64,000 nucleotides of DNA, from assembly GCF_030247185.1 (NCBI RefSeq), contig NC_080572.1, positions 217,463,435-217,527,434 on the forward strand. Reading direction: 5' to 3'. Numbering within the stretch: position 1 is the stretch's first letter; each line of letters begins with the position of its first letter. This document shows positions 11,943 through 23,089 of the stretch, piece after piece. The notes below the pieces were generated by a model, which saw nothing but the letters and a program-made list of their open reading frames with translations, did not search any database and was not told where the DNA came from. A program made the position numbers and the translations under genes. The DNA comes from Malaya genurostris (taxonomy: Eukaryota; Arthropoda; Insecta; Diptera; Culicidae).

Positions 11943-12888
11943 AGCCATTGTAGACTAGCTGGCGCACCTTCTTGCGAACGCTCCTTATTAAATTCCGTAC
12001 AGACATCTTGGCGACAAGTTTTGACACTTTTTCCAATATTTTTCGGACTGTTGAATGGTTTCGGCTGCCGAGACATGTTTCCTAAGATGTGCCTTCGTTA
12101 ATGCCCAAAATTCCTCAATTGGTCGAAGTTGTGGGCAATTTGGTGGATGCATGTCTTTTGGGACGAAAGTGACATTTTTGGTAGTATACTATTCTACCGT
12201 TGATTTCGAGTAGTGGCAAGAAGCAAGATTTAGCCAGAAGACAACAGAATCCTTGTGGCTTCGAATCATGGGTAGAAGTCGTTTTTGTAAACATTCCTTG
12301 ATGTATATTTCGCTGTTCATTGAAACAGTGGGGGGTTTCGAAATCTTACCGCAGCTACAAATTGCTTGCCAGACCATAGCTTTCTTACCAAATTTTTCGA
12401 CTTCAATCGATGTCTCGGACTGGTTTAACACTTTTCCTTCTCGCACCCTATAATATTGTGGTCCCGGCAAGGATTTGTAATCGAGTTTCACGTAGGTTTC
12501 GTCGTCCATGATTATGCAGTTCAAATTTCCAGCAAGAATCGTATTGTACAGCTTTCGAACCCTCGGCCCGATAGATACTTGTTTCGGACTACGTTTTGAA
12601 TGTTTCTGCTTCTTATAGGTTCTAAGATTCAAACGTTCTTTAGCACGAAGAACATTTGACTTCGAAGTGCCCACTTTTTTGGCCACATCCCGAAATGAAA
12701 CCTCCTTCTTTTACTCGAACGCCTTCCGTATACGTTTATCCAACTGGGGGTTAGCAAAACCTTTTTTCGACCCGTTTTCGGTTTATCCTCTAAGGTGTTA
12801 TCCTCACCGAACTTCCTGATGGCATTTCGCACGGCTTTTTCACTTACTCCTTCAATTTTTGCTATCTTTCTCAGTGACAGTCCGCGTT
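11943..12888 (-). pseudogene. Truncated DD37E transposase copy
   Basis: This is the same family as the 45.3-kb element, on the opposite strand. It retains the HTH (RGLSLRKIAKIEGVSEKAV), a frameshift or stop near 12715, the region VGTSKSNVLRAKERLNLRTY, MDDETYVKLD, VFWLNLASCHYS (the second catalytic Asp is now Asn) and CPQLRPIEEFW. Both ends and both TIRs are missing. On one side it runs into unrelated repeat DNA at about 11943. On the other it joins the mariner at 12888 without an intact mariner end. Confidence 0.85.
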
Positions 12889-13788
12889 CGGCTGAAAAGT
12901 TCGTATCGTTTAATAGAAACACACATTTTTTGCCAAAATTCGTTTTAATTATTCAACATAATTGCCATCAGAGGCGATACAGCGATTATAGCGATCTTCC
13001 AACTTTTCGATACCATTTTTGTAGTACGATTTGTCCTTTGCCTCAAAATAGACCTCAGTTTCAGCGATTACCTCTTCATTGCTTCTAAATTTTTTACCAG
13101 CGAGCATTCTCTTGAGGTCTGAGAACAGGAAAAAATCACTGGGGCCAAATCTGGAGAATACGGTGGATGAGGGAGCAATTCGAAGCCCAATTCGTTCAAT
13201 TTCAGCATGGTTTTTCGTTGTTGTTTTTGATCGATTGTGAGCGCACGCGGCACCCATTTTGCACAAAGTTTTCTCATATTCAAATATTAGTGAATAATAT
13301 GTCCAACACGTTCCTTTGATATATTTAGGGTGTCAGCTATCTCGATCAACTTCACTTTACGGTCATTGAAAATCATTTTGTGGATTTTTTTTCACGTTTT
13401 CATCGGTAACAGCCTCTTTTGGACGTCCACTGCGTTCATCGTCTTCGGTGCTCATATGACCATTACGAAATTTTGCAAACCACTTACGAATTGTTGCTTC
13501 GCCCGGTGCAGAGTCTGGATAACACTCATCAAGCCATTTTTGGTATCGGCGGCACTTTTTTTCATCAAAAAGTAGTGTTTCATCAACACACGAAATTCCT
13601 TTTTTTCCATTTTTTTCACAATAACAAAAGTAGCTTCACTCAAAATGCAATATCTCACAAACTAATAATCAGACAGCTGTCAAATTTATACACGTATCTT
13701 TTGAAGGTTGGTACTAACTGAAAATGGTATGGATTTAATTCTAGTGGCGCCCTCTCATAGAAACGATACGAACTTTTCAGCCGATCTG
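12888..13788 (-). mobile_element. Internally deleted mariner (DD34D type)
   Basis: Inverted termini of 24 bp surround GGCTGAAAAGTTCGTATCG. The right end runs to ...CAGCCGATCTG followed by TA at 13789-13790; the left end lacks the outermost bases and no TA is present. The minus-strand coding parts start MEKKEFRVLMKHYF and include the HTH region and LNMRKLCAKWVPRALTIDQK. They then jump to LNELGFELLPHPPYSPDLAP and the usual C-terminus. The middle of the gene, with the first two catalytic Asp positions, is deleted. The element is therefore a non-autonomous derivative of about 0.9 kb. Confidence 0.85.
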
Positions 13789-13884
13789 TAATTTTGCATT
13801 TCTATGCTTCGATAGTTTGCACCCGAACAAATTTCCCTGTTTCTATTCAAGAATGGCACAGTAATATTGCCGAGAATACAAGTC

Positions 13885-14045
13885 ACATGAGAAAGGTATC
13901 GTCACACCACTAGGTGGATTTTTTTAATATGCGCAAATTTGGGAATCGAACCCAGATTGCCAGCGTGAAAGATAACCGTCGGAATCACTATTGGATGGAA
14001 GACGTTTGACAACTATCAGCTGATGGCTGATATGTCATTCCGATT
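13885..14045 (-). repeat. tRNA-like SINE fragment with the CCACCTAGTGGTG tail
   Basis: The minus strand reads TATCTTTCACGCTGGCAATC and TGGGTTCGATTCCC (box B), then AAAAAATCCACCTAGTGGTG and ATACCTTTCTCATG. The tail block recurs at 18928-18965, 24492-24530, 35110-35160 and 41492-41540. It is too diverged to be a tRNA gene. Confidence 0.5.
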
Positions 14046-14073
14046 TCAATGCGTGTAATTGAAAAAGAAGGTA

Positions 14074-14290
14074 CACCCAAACCTCCATTTACGTAACTTA
14101 TATATGTATATATGTATTAATATACGTACGCATGTGTGCAAATATTTGTATTTCTTTCTACATATAAATATTGGTGAAGTAAAAGCGATAATTTATAAGT
14201 ATAAATATATACACATATACACAAACGAATGAGTGTGTAAGCATACATACATACATACATATATAAGGTTCGTAAATGGAGGTTTGGGTG
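14074..14290. mobile_element. 217-bp MITE with 20-bp perfect TIRs
   Basis: It starts CACCCAAACCTCCATTTACG and ends with the exact inverse, with TA at 14072-14073 and 14291-14292. The interior is an AT-rich TATATGTATA-type low-complexity stretch with TACA repeats. It is non-coding, and the TIR is close to that of the 28.8-kb element. Confidence 0.85.
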
Positions 14291-14299
14291 TAAATAAGT

Positions 14300-16073
14300 G
14301 ATAGCTGTTAAACATCACGTAGACTAAAAATGGATACTTCAAACTATATACGTACAACACTAATGTAGGGGAATTAATTGAAAAGAGAACTCGATAGTGA
14401 GCGATAACTTTCCACTAAGTGTTTTGGAAGTTTAAGTTAGAGAATAGTTGCATCGTCCCTAAGTTTTGTAACAAGAAAAAAACCGTTCCGAACATTGTTT
14501 TACCATATAGGAATATATTATAAAAGCTTGAGATCGTATTTCCAATCATGAAAATATTTGTTTTATCACTTTTTGTCTAATGTGAAAAAGTGCTATATAG
14601 ATATTGGCAATATGTTACATAATGATTTAATTGTCAGCAATCGAAGACTGCAATTTCCGCTTGTAATGATCTGATAATATTTCATACATTTATCAAATAT
14701 TTGCCCAAATAGTTCAACTGATAATTTCATCTATGAAATCTCGAAAGTTTGACGAAATTTATGCAGGCAACCCTGTAACAAAAAAAATCACGCAAAAATA
14801 ATCACGTGTAATGTAATAAACGAAAACACGATATGACAGACAGATTAACTCGTGGGTTTACCAGTCAGAGAAGTAAACTAAGTGTTCACGAAACATGACA
14901 CAGAAAATTTGGCGTCATTTAGGAAACTAAAGTCACCGTTCATGTTATAGCGATGACTTGCTCTAAGATTCTTGTGTTTTCCGCAATGCCTGATACCACG
15001 CTTACAAAGCTAAATTTTGAGTCTGAATTATACGATTTACTGGAATGTCAACACCGATACCGTTCATCATGCGTTGATAAACGTGCGAGAGGAAATTATT
15101 CAATTCATCGTTTGCATTTGTTTTCAGTTTTAGTATATTTGAAAACATGTATGATTTAAATTTGTCGTCCTGATTTAAATAGGAATCCGATCTTAAATAG
15201 ACATTCGTGAAATCTTTTACTTTTCATCTATTAGCCCCAAGAGTGTTGCATCAAAAATTGGTTGAAATTGTATAATTTGACTAAAGTAAGAAATGTGCAC
15301 TGTGCACAAAACAGTACTCATGCGATACCAAAGCCTCTAAATAACTTCTGGAGTACTTGTCTGATCGCGAATATGTGATCTGCAGTGGCAGGGCCCGTTG
15401 GGAAAAGTTCACTTGGTATGGCCGTACGAATTCCTTAGCGGATTTGGGAGACCATCTAGTAGGTGACGTTTAGTGATGTGATTGCGAGGTCAACAGTCCA
15501 GCTTTTCGTCTTTATTATTTTTGTGAGAAAACTAAATCACTCATTTCATACATTCCTCCGGAAGCATATTCTCATCCCAAATCTTCGAAATCAACCAGTG
15601 CATTGGGCTAGACAGTAATTCTTCTCCGTGTTGGAGCAGCACGTCTGACAATTGGTAATTACCCACGACTTTTTGTCAGGAAATCTATAGTCGGCTAAAC
15701 GTACACCTAGTTTTTTTCAGGGTCCTTTTCTATATATGTTATTATATCTCGTCATTTAGATGATCGTCGTAGTACATGTTGTTGGCTTGAATTGGTGAAG
15801 TATGACCAACATATTCCAAGATATAATTAAATAACTAGATATTCATTAATTCATGGCTGTTTCGTAGTGAAAATAAGGAATTATAATGGACTATTTCTTT
15901 CTCTCTCTCTCTCCCTGTTCGTACAACTCGAAGCTTTTGCAAACTTGGTCACATTGTGGTGAACACTACTGTTATCCAACGCTTCAAAGCAGTAAAATGG
16001 CCAGAAAAAAGTAACGCTCACACGCTTTAGCAAGAAGTTTTTTGTGGGCAATTGATTTTAACGGAGATAAACA
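14300..16073. other. No gene seen
   Basis: AT-rich, with short frames only. No family could be assigned before the TSD of hAT copy A. Confidence 0.5.
15899..15914. repeat. CT dinucleotide run
   Basis: A short CTCTCTCTCTCTC stretch lies in otherwise anonymous DNA. Confidence 0.8.
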
Positions 16074-17259
16074 ATAATGGTCAGGGCCGGTGAAAGAGGT
16101 GGGTACGGTGGGTAGTACTACCCACCCGAAAATTCCAAAGGTGGGTAATTACCCACCTGAAATTTCTAACGGAAAATAATAGTAATATTAGTATCATTTA
16201 TAACAATAAACATAGCTTTATTGTAACTGAGAATAATAATTAAAACCAGAATTATACAATGCTAGTACTCAAAGTAGAGCAAGGATGTGAAGATATACAA
16301 CAAAATGGTGAGGCGTGACAGTGGTCATTTGAGCTAGCAGAAATCTTTTAGTGACTTAACTTTTACCTTCAACCAAAGGGGTCGAGTTTAAGCATCTCAT
16401 TCATGAAAATCACTCGAGTCTCTGGTATGCCGGAAAGTACCGAAAAAGGTCATTTACCATTTACTATACGAACCGGTAAAAGAAAAGTTACAAGAAGTTG
16501 TCAGTTTCTACTTGCGACAGCATTCTTATACACATTGAGTTCTTCACTGTATGGATATTTTTCTCAAGCTCTGTACAGCTAGTTGAACATCAGAATGAAA
16601 GGTTTGTTCGAACTATTGCTTATGCCCACAGAGTACCAGTGTTTAGCCTAGGTTGTAAGCGGTATTCAGTAGCGCTGCACTCACCGCTACCTGATGGAAA
16701 CCCATCATGCTATTTTTACTTTTTCAAAAAGACCTTTATCGGTACTTTCCGATATACCAGAGACTCGAGTGATTTGCATTGATGAGATGCTTAAGTTCAA
16801 CTCATCTTGCGAAAGTTAAGTTAGTAAAAGATTTCAGTTTGCTAAAATCAACCTTGTCACATCTCGCCTTTCCATTCTTTATCTTCACATAAATGAAATC
16901 AGTCAAAATCTTTCTATACATGGGTACAAATTCAAAATATAGAAGTAAAACCATATAGACAGTAGTAGTAGGTTTTGAACATCTACAACTCAACCACGAA
17001 CAATGTCTCCAATGTTCTCCCTGTTTTTCAAACCATTGTCATTCCTCTAATTGATATAACGGTTTCGTATACATAAGTCCACGGTTTCCATATGATTTCT
17101 GCTCTTCAATGAGTGCGTCGCATTTGAGAAAATTACTCTCAGAAAACCAAATTCAGTATCGAATCGACTTGCACTCTGTGCGGTTCGATACTGCCGTAGA
17201 GAAGGTTGCTTCCACATCGTCCGAAAAGTTCAGGAGCTACCTAGGAAAACAACATTTCT

Positions 17260-18060
17260 TGAGCAATATTTCTTTATTTATTATCTAAATTTTTTATATC
17301 ATACTTATAGAATGATTTGTCCATGGCCCTTAAAATAGATTTCAGTTGCGGCGATGATTCAGATCATCAAATGACAAGTAGTAGCTGGGGACTAGGTTAT
17401 TGAGAATATGGTGGGTGAAGAAACAGATCGGTGCCCAATACGTTCAATTTGTCCATTATATCATTGACTTGTGGCACGGTGCATTGTCTTGGTTAAAGAT
17501 GATTTTTCCTGCTTCATATGACGCATTAATAACTAAAAACTTTTGTTGAAACTTCCTTTTCAAGATAGTCGACGTTAATTATACCTCGACCATCTAAAAA
17601 CTGACGCCATACTTGTTGCAGCTACCTGTTGGGTTTTCCCCGTCTAAATGTTAAAACAACTTCGGAGAATAAAGATAGATCCATGTTTCGTTCACTGTTT
17701 CATACCAACGCAAGAAATCCTTTTTATTGAGACTAAACAGTGCCGATCAGTTCTCTGGATTGTTGATGCGTCGTTGCTTTTGATAGATTGTGAGCGAACG
17801 AGGCACCTTTTTGTAAAAGATTTTTTTCATGCCCAGATTTTCGCATACGATCATAAAAACACTTCCAGTTCAGTCGGACTTTGATTTTGTGTTCATCCAT
17901 AACGATTATCAAAACTTGCTCACATTTTTTCGGATGACTGCTAAATTTGGTCACGTTAAAATCAGAATACCACAAATCTTTGTTTTTAATCTAAGTGCGG
18001 GTAACACTTCTTAAACCATTGCTGGACTTGCCCGGTTTTTCCTTATAGGAAGAAATGTTT
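17260..18060 (-). pseudogene. Decayed mariner transposase inside hAT copy A
   Basis: Reading the minus strand through many stops and frameshifts gives fragments WYSDFNVTKF, LDEHKIKVRLNW, a degraded NETWIYLYSP (DETW block, with D replaced by N), FNQDNAPCHKS and LFLHPPYSQ. These are the ordered landmarks of a DD34D mariner transposase. No mariner TIRs could be found. The same block occurs at the matching place in copy B. Confidence 0.72.
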
Positions 18061-18164
18061 TATCAATAAACGGAATTCGTTATTTTTAAGTTTTCATAAA
18101 TCAAAAAATAACGTCACTTATATGTCGGTAAGTTTAGTGTTTGTGGTGCGATTGACGTGAAAAT

Positions 18165-19488
18165 AGGGGCTGGGGTCCACTAGGGGCTGGGGTCCACTAA
18201 GGGCTGGGGTCCACTAGGGGCTGGGGTCCACTAGGAGATTGAAAGAACCTATTAGCTCTCTCCGGACTGTACCAGGCTAGATGCCGTGTGGAATCCGGCG
18301 GAAAAAAATGAACCAAGAATAGATCCACTGGGTTCCTGCTTCCATGTCGTAAAAGGCGACAATTGCAGGAGTTTTCTTTTTCCTTTCAGTTATCAGATAT
18401 TTTCAATGTTTTACTTCTGATTACTCTATTTTACTAAATCATCTCTTTATTCAATCTATCAATTTCCGTCTAGCTTCGGAGAAAAGTTTCATTAGGAATG
18501 ATTTCTTCTTCCATGTTATTGATTGTCTTTCAGGATTATAAAATGAATGATAAAAATAAACCATTGCGCAAATCCGTTTATATTACAAAGTTAATAACAG
18601 AGATAACATATATCGGTATATTGAATACATAGTAAAAAACACTTGATATTAATATTTCAAACAGTAAATTAATATTTTTCTCGGTAGCCGGCTGCCCAGA
18701 TCAACTAATATAACCAATTAATAATTTCAATAAATAATTAAAATAATAAAGCGGAAATAATAAAGAATCAAGACGCGCGTGAAATATGTTGACCTTTGTT
18801 TGGTGATTTAAAATGATTTTATAATAACTGTTTAGAATATTTCAATGCAATGAATCAACTTTTTTGTCTAAATCCTATTCGCTCGTTTATTTTGTATCAC
18901 GTAGTTTCATTTATAAAAACGTGCTTAATCCACCTAGCAGTGAGATGATACCTTTTTTTTATCAATCCGCATGTGTTTTTTTGCATGACTAAAAAAACGC
19001 GAAATGTAGATGCATAAACGAGTGACTGCATACTCGACAGCCGGCTGTCCGGAGTTTTGTCAATTTCGGAGATTGACTGTTTCGTGCATTATATTGCCAG
19101 CACAAAGTAACACATAAAACGATAATACTTAAAAACATTCTTGGTAGCCGGCTACCCAGAGCAATAAACACATGATAACATTATTAAAACATTTACTAAC
19201 AAAGTATCCTCTCCTGTGATGCATGTGGGAATGCAGAGGATTCCTCGGTTCTTAGTAGCAACATGCATCGAACTAACAATCCTTTCCCTCCCAAGTAGAT
19301 TTGCATTCGGACGTGGCCGGCGTCGGTATTGATCAGCATGCATGGTTCAATACAGTTTGCACAGTGTGAAACAATGTGTTATTCCCAAACATGTTACTTC
19401 AAAAAATCATTTTGCAATCTCAATTGGTCCAGATCAATAACGGAGTAGCAACACACGGGCGGTCTCTAATGCCAATGCTAATGCTAAT
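18165..19488 (+). mobile_element. Retroposon insertion in hAT copy A
   Basis: It is flanked by perfect 22-bp direct repeats at 18143-18164 and 19489-19510. It starts with four copies of a 17-bp GGGGCTGGGGTCCACTA unit and ends in TAATGC repeats. The 3' part (TCCTCTCCTGTGATGC, CTAACAATCCTTTCCCTC, ACGGGCGGTCTCT) matches the tails at 9.4-9.7 and 32.7-32.9 kb. A long TSD plus a repeated 3' tail indicates target-primed retrotransposition (non-LTR or SINE-like). No coding frame is present. hAT copy B has the site without the insert. Confidence 0.8.
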
Positions 19489-19654
19489 GTGGTGCGATTG
19501 ACGTGAAAATTTGACACTTGTCTTCTGAACGATGATGATAGTTTGACATTACAAACGTCATCTCAGTCGGTCCCGGGACTTTTTTTTAACAATGTGCTAT
19601 GCACATCAGCGGCTGGATTTGTTTTGTGCATCGTTCGATTCACCCGGGTTTGCG

Positions 19655-19805
19655 TTTCAATGCATACGGCGCTGGTCTTATAAGCCAGTTGTCATATGTT
19701 CGAGCTCCGACGTAGAATGATTCATAGTGTCAGTAGGATCGTAGTACTAGCCATAAAATGATTCTGTATGCTGAGAACAGGTCTGTTGAAACAGAAAGGC
19801 CAAAT
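19655..19805 (+). repeat. tRNA-derived SINE-like fragment in hAT copy A
   Basis: GGCGCTGGTCTTATAAGCCA, then TGTTCGAGCTCCGAC (box B-like), then TGTCAGTAGGATCGTAGTAC match the stretch at 44900-45010. Both are followed downstream by CTGTTGAAACAGAA. This is a tRNA-like anticodon-arm and T-arm arrangement, but not a functional tRNA gene. Confidence 0.5.
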
Positions 19806-20097
19806 TCCACCGAAGGAATGTAATGTCAAGTCATTGCTTTCGATTCATGCGAGACATCTTTCACCATCAACCCCAACCAAAATTCTCAAAGAAATAATTT
19901 CGAAAATTTGCAAACACTAATAAACCCTAAAATGCGCAATTTTGTTTAAAAAACAAAATATCGAAAACGCTTCAAGCTTCGAAACAAAATATTATTTAAA
20001 AATCGACTAAATAATACTTCAAAATAGTGGGTCGTTCTCCCCGGTACGAATAATTACCCACCTGGGCTTAATATGTTTCACCGGCTCTGATAATGGT

Positions 20098-20907
20098 AAC
20101 GAACAACCGAATCCTGGTATACATTTTTCACAGCCTGATTCGAAAGATACAGCTTATAGGTTTTATTCTCTATTTTATAATCAACCAATCGTCTGGTAGC
20201 TTGAAAATAAATTGGGTTCGTATGTGTTTGCTAACAGCTTACGAACTCAAAATGTGTATTGGCTTTTCGCACTTCCATTCACCGTGGTGTGGTTCGCTTG
20301 ATTTGTATGAATTTCTTTCGCCTTAAGAGTTTACTGCACTTTGCTTGCTAAAGCGGTCAAACTGAGTCAAGGTGAGGAAGCAAATACCGAGCCTTACACA
20401 AGCGATGCTCGTTGATCAGTTCGGTATAGTTATTACCGTTGTTGGTGATGCTTTGTTAATTTTTCAGCATTGATATATCGATTCACTCTCTGTTTTGCTT
20501 TTAAGATTACCCCGGTTTGACAAAGACGTGTATTCAGTACATTCTGTACGTCGCCAGTTGGATACAAAGTTTCACTTAAGACAAGTTGGAAAGTCCAACG
20601 GGTAATATTTCACGAAGATTGGATAGACACAAGAGCTGTGCGAATCTTCGTGGAAGTGTTTTTGCTATTTAAGATGGATAATTTTTATAATGGAAGGTAG
20701 CTTCACTTAATCTTATTTTTTGTTTTCATTATCTGGTACCACAAGAAAAGTTATTTTGACGTAGGACTACGTCTTTATTTTCTATGTAGGAGTGCAAAAT
20801 AAAAATACGGAAAATGAAATCGTACAAACAAAGTTTTGAGCATCTGCAGCTCATCCAATTTAGAACAGGTTTGCGATATTGCTACATCTACTAGTTGAAA
20901 ATATTTC
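20098..20907. other. No gene seen
   Basis: The only notable word is TTTGACGTAGGACTACGTC near 20757, a short palindromic phrase that recurs inverted at about 31278 inside hAT copy B. Confidence 0.4.
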
Positions 20908-20909
20908 TA

Positions 20910-21236
20910 CACAAAAAATATGAATTTTACAGGTGAATTCTACAAAAGATACAATTCACAACTACTCAATTTTTTAAATGACGCAATATTCCACTCACGT
21001 TCCGAGTGTAATTTGCACTCGGCTACCAAGTGTCGCTGTATAGATTTATATGTCTCAATTATTCAATGAACAGATATGAGCTCTGTGGTTCAGTCGAGTA
21101 ACCGATGTGCTTGTGATCTAATGTATTTTCAAATCACACAATATGCCATGTTCTTGAATAAAAATTTGTGTGAAGTGCGACGCTCTTTTATGTGCATCTT
21201 ATAAGATGTAAAATCACAAGATTTATTCAAACTGTG
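20910..21236 (-). mobile_element. TA-flanked MITE with tRNA-like segment, copy c (inverted)
   Basis: The left end CACAAAAAATATGAATTTTA-CAGGTG matches the right end of copies a and b. The right end CATCTTATAAGATGTAAAATC...GTG matches their left end. TA lies at 20908-20909 and 21237-21238. Around 21085 the plus strand has GTGGTTCAGTCGAGTAA, a box A-like stretch. The copy is shorter (327 bp) and box B is degraded. Confidence 0.6.
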
Positions 21237-21596
21237 TACGATTTGAATTGGTAACGGAATTGGATTTGAATTGGTAACGAAACATTTTTAATTTTTTCGC
21301 TCGTGTGTTGTTCGCATTTAAGAAAAGTGCTCTTGCAAAACAAGAAACCGCATCGAATCGATTTGTGCTTTGTGTGGTTCGATAATACCGTAGAAAAGTT
21401 TACAATCCGCTCTAGCAACTGTGACGATTGTGGATTCGTTTTGTGCTCCGTTCGATTCGCACGAGAGACATTGTTGTTTCTTTGCATTCGGGGAAAATGC
21501 AGGTTGTCTTCTATCATTGCATGCTGTGTAAACGAGATCAGCACCTTTCATCATCAACAACAAACAAAATGGCCCATTTCAGGGCATTCAAACTGC
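21237..21596. repeat. Relative of the hAT-element interior
   Basis: ATCGAATCGATTTGTGCTTT, GTGGTTCGATAATACCGTAG and CGATTCGCACGAGAGACA resemble stretches at 17155-17210 and 19590-19860 in hAT copy A. It is probably a broken relative of that element family. No hAT ends are found. Confidence 0.4.
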
Positions 21597-21600
21597 TTAA

Positions 21601-22249
21601 GGGCTGAGGCCAGTGTGTTTTAGGGCGTTCTAGAGGGATATTTTCACGCTTCAAATCTGATTTTCTCAAAAACGGTAATCAAAAAACCCAACTCGAATAT
21701 CAAAAAAAAACCCCAACTGACAATCTCTTAGAAAATTAGTTTAGATTATTCTGTGAAAATTTCAGAATGATGTCTTTAGCGGTCGGGAAAGTATTTTTTC
21801 TGAAGGAAGAATTTCATAACTGAAAACGGCAACTTTCAACTTGCTCATTGAATATCTCGATCAGGATCTAAAATATATCCTGACAATGTCTAGATAATTT
21901 AATTTAGATGTGATTAGTACATAAAAACATATATGTTGTCTCGATAAAAATGAAGTGAAAGTTATTTTTGTGAAGGTAAGTCGATTTCTATGGCCGCGCC
22001 ATTTTAGTTCCCTGGTAACGTAACGAAACATGAGAGAGAAATAAAATCGTGTTAAAAAAGGCTGCCAAACAAGCGGTAGCTTTCTTGGATTTTATGTGAT
22101 ATAGTCGAACTTGTAACTGAAAATATCAAAATTTTCTTGGCAACCCGGCCACATCGAGAGTCGTTTTGCACATTTGCGAGAGAACATGGAGAGAAATGTA
22201 ATTCGCACAGCGAACCACGTGGTTTTACGCGACCTACTGGCCTCAGCCC
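21601..22249. mobile_element. TTAA-flanked inverted-repeat element
   Basis: It begins GGGCTGAGGCCAGT and ends with the exact inverse, flanked by TTAA at 21597-21600 and 22250-22253. TTAA duplication is the hallmark of piggyBac-type elements, but the terminal bases are not the usual CCC. The interior holds a block (21715-21965) that recurs at 22840-23080 inverted and at 59205-59480 direct. It is non-coding. Confidence 0.6.
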
Positions 22250-22348
22250 TTAAGGTCTGAGGACACAGGGCCACGTGTTGAGTTTTAAATCGACCACGTG
22301 GCTCGCTCAATTCCCTTTGCGCATCGTATTTCTCTTGTACTCTCTCGT

Positions 22349-22612
22349 ATATCTCGGTTGATTTTCCAGAAGGCCGTAACAGCAAGTGACAGTTTCTCTT
22401 TGTTCACTCTCTCTTTCGATTATTGTGATGTGATCTAAAAAGATTTTCTTGGATTTCACAGTTCTGTTTGGAAGTCGAACGTTTCGAGCATCATTCTATG
22501 CAAAGAGTTAAGTGATAAACGCGTAAACCGCTTGGTAATTAATAGAAGAGAAAGTAAACAAAGAGAAACTGTCACTTGCTGTTACGGCCTTCTGGAAAAT
22601 CAACCGAGATAT
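22349..22612. repeat. Perfect 56-bp inverted repeat
   Basis: The arms 22349-22404 and 22557-22612 are exact reverse complements over 56 bp, separated by 152 bp. Immediately left lies GGTCTGAGGACACAGGG next to the shared TTAA, so it may be part of a second element adjoining 21601-22249. The perfect identity implies recent origin or gene conversion. Confidence 0.9.
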
Positions 22613-22839
22613 GAGCAAACTGTACCGGGTTGCCAGCATACATTTTATTATTTTGATGAGAAGTTTTATCATATTAATCTATCGTATGGGTTGAACATTA
22701 CATGGATTCCAATGAACAATGAAAAAATATTCAACTTTCACAAAGTCTGTGTGTTTGGCAGCCTTGTCGAGCAAATTTTATTTCTCTCTCCTTTTTCAGA
22801 ATGCTATTAGAAAACCAAAGCGAACAAAATGGTGGATGC

Positions 22840-23080
22840 ATTGAAACTGACTTTGTTTCACAGAAAAATACAAGACTTTATTTTTATCGCGATGACATAT
22901 ATGTTTTTATGTACTAATCGCATCTGAACTAAATTATCTAGACTTTGTCACGGTAGATTTATGATACAAGCCTTCAAAACCAAGATATTCGATGAACAAG
23001 TAGAGGTATGCATTTCCGAGCGTTCCATTTTTCTGCAGTTCTTCAGTCAGAAGAAAATACAACACGACCGCTAAACTCAA
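22840..23080 (-). repeat. Inverted copy of the 21.7-kb block
   Basis: Blocks such as ATATATGTTTTTATGTACTA, AAATTATCTAGACTTTGTCA and ATATTCGATGAACAAGTAGAG are reverse relatives of sequence at 21720-21965, with a third copy at 59205-59480. Together with the TTAA termini they suggest one family with long inverted arms. Confidence 0.6.
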
Positions 23081-23089
23081 GACGGCTCA

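Larger units (their letters stand above)
16082..20089. mobile_element. hAT-like element, copy A
   Basis: It begins CAGGGCCGGTGAAA and ends TTTCACCGGCTCTG, flanked by the identical 8-bp duplication ATAATGGT at 16074-16081 and 20090-20097. An 8-bp TSD with a CAG...CTG end is the hAT signature. The interior has no hAT transposase frame. It holds a subterminal palindromic region (GTGGGTAGTACTACCCAC), internal inverted arms, a dead mariner (17260-18060, minus), a retroposon insertion (18165-19488) and a tRNA-like SINE stretch (19655-19805). Copy B in this window is the same element inverted. Confidence 0.85.
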
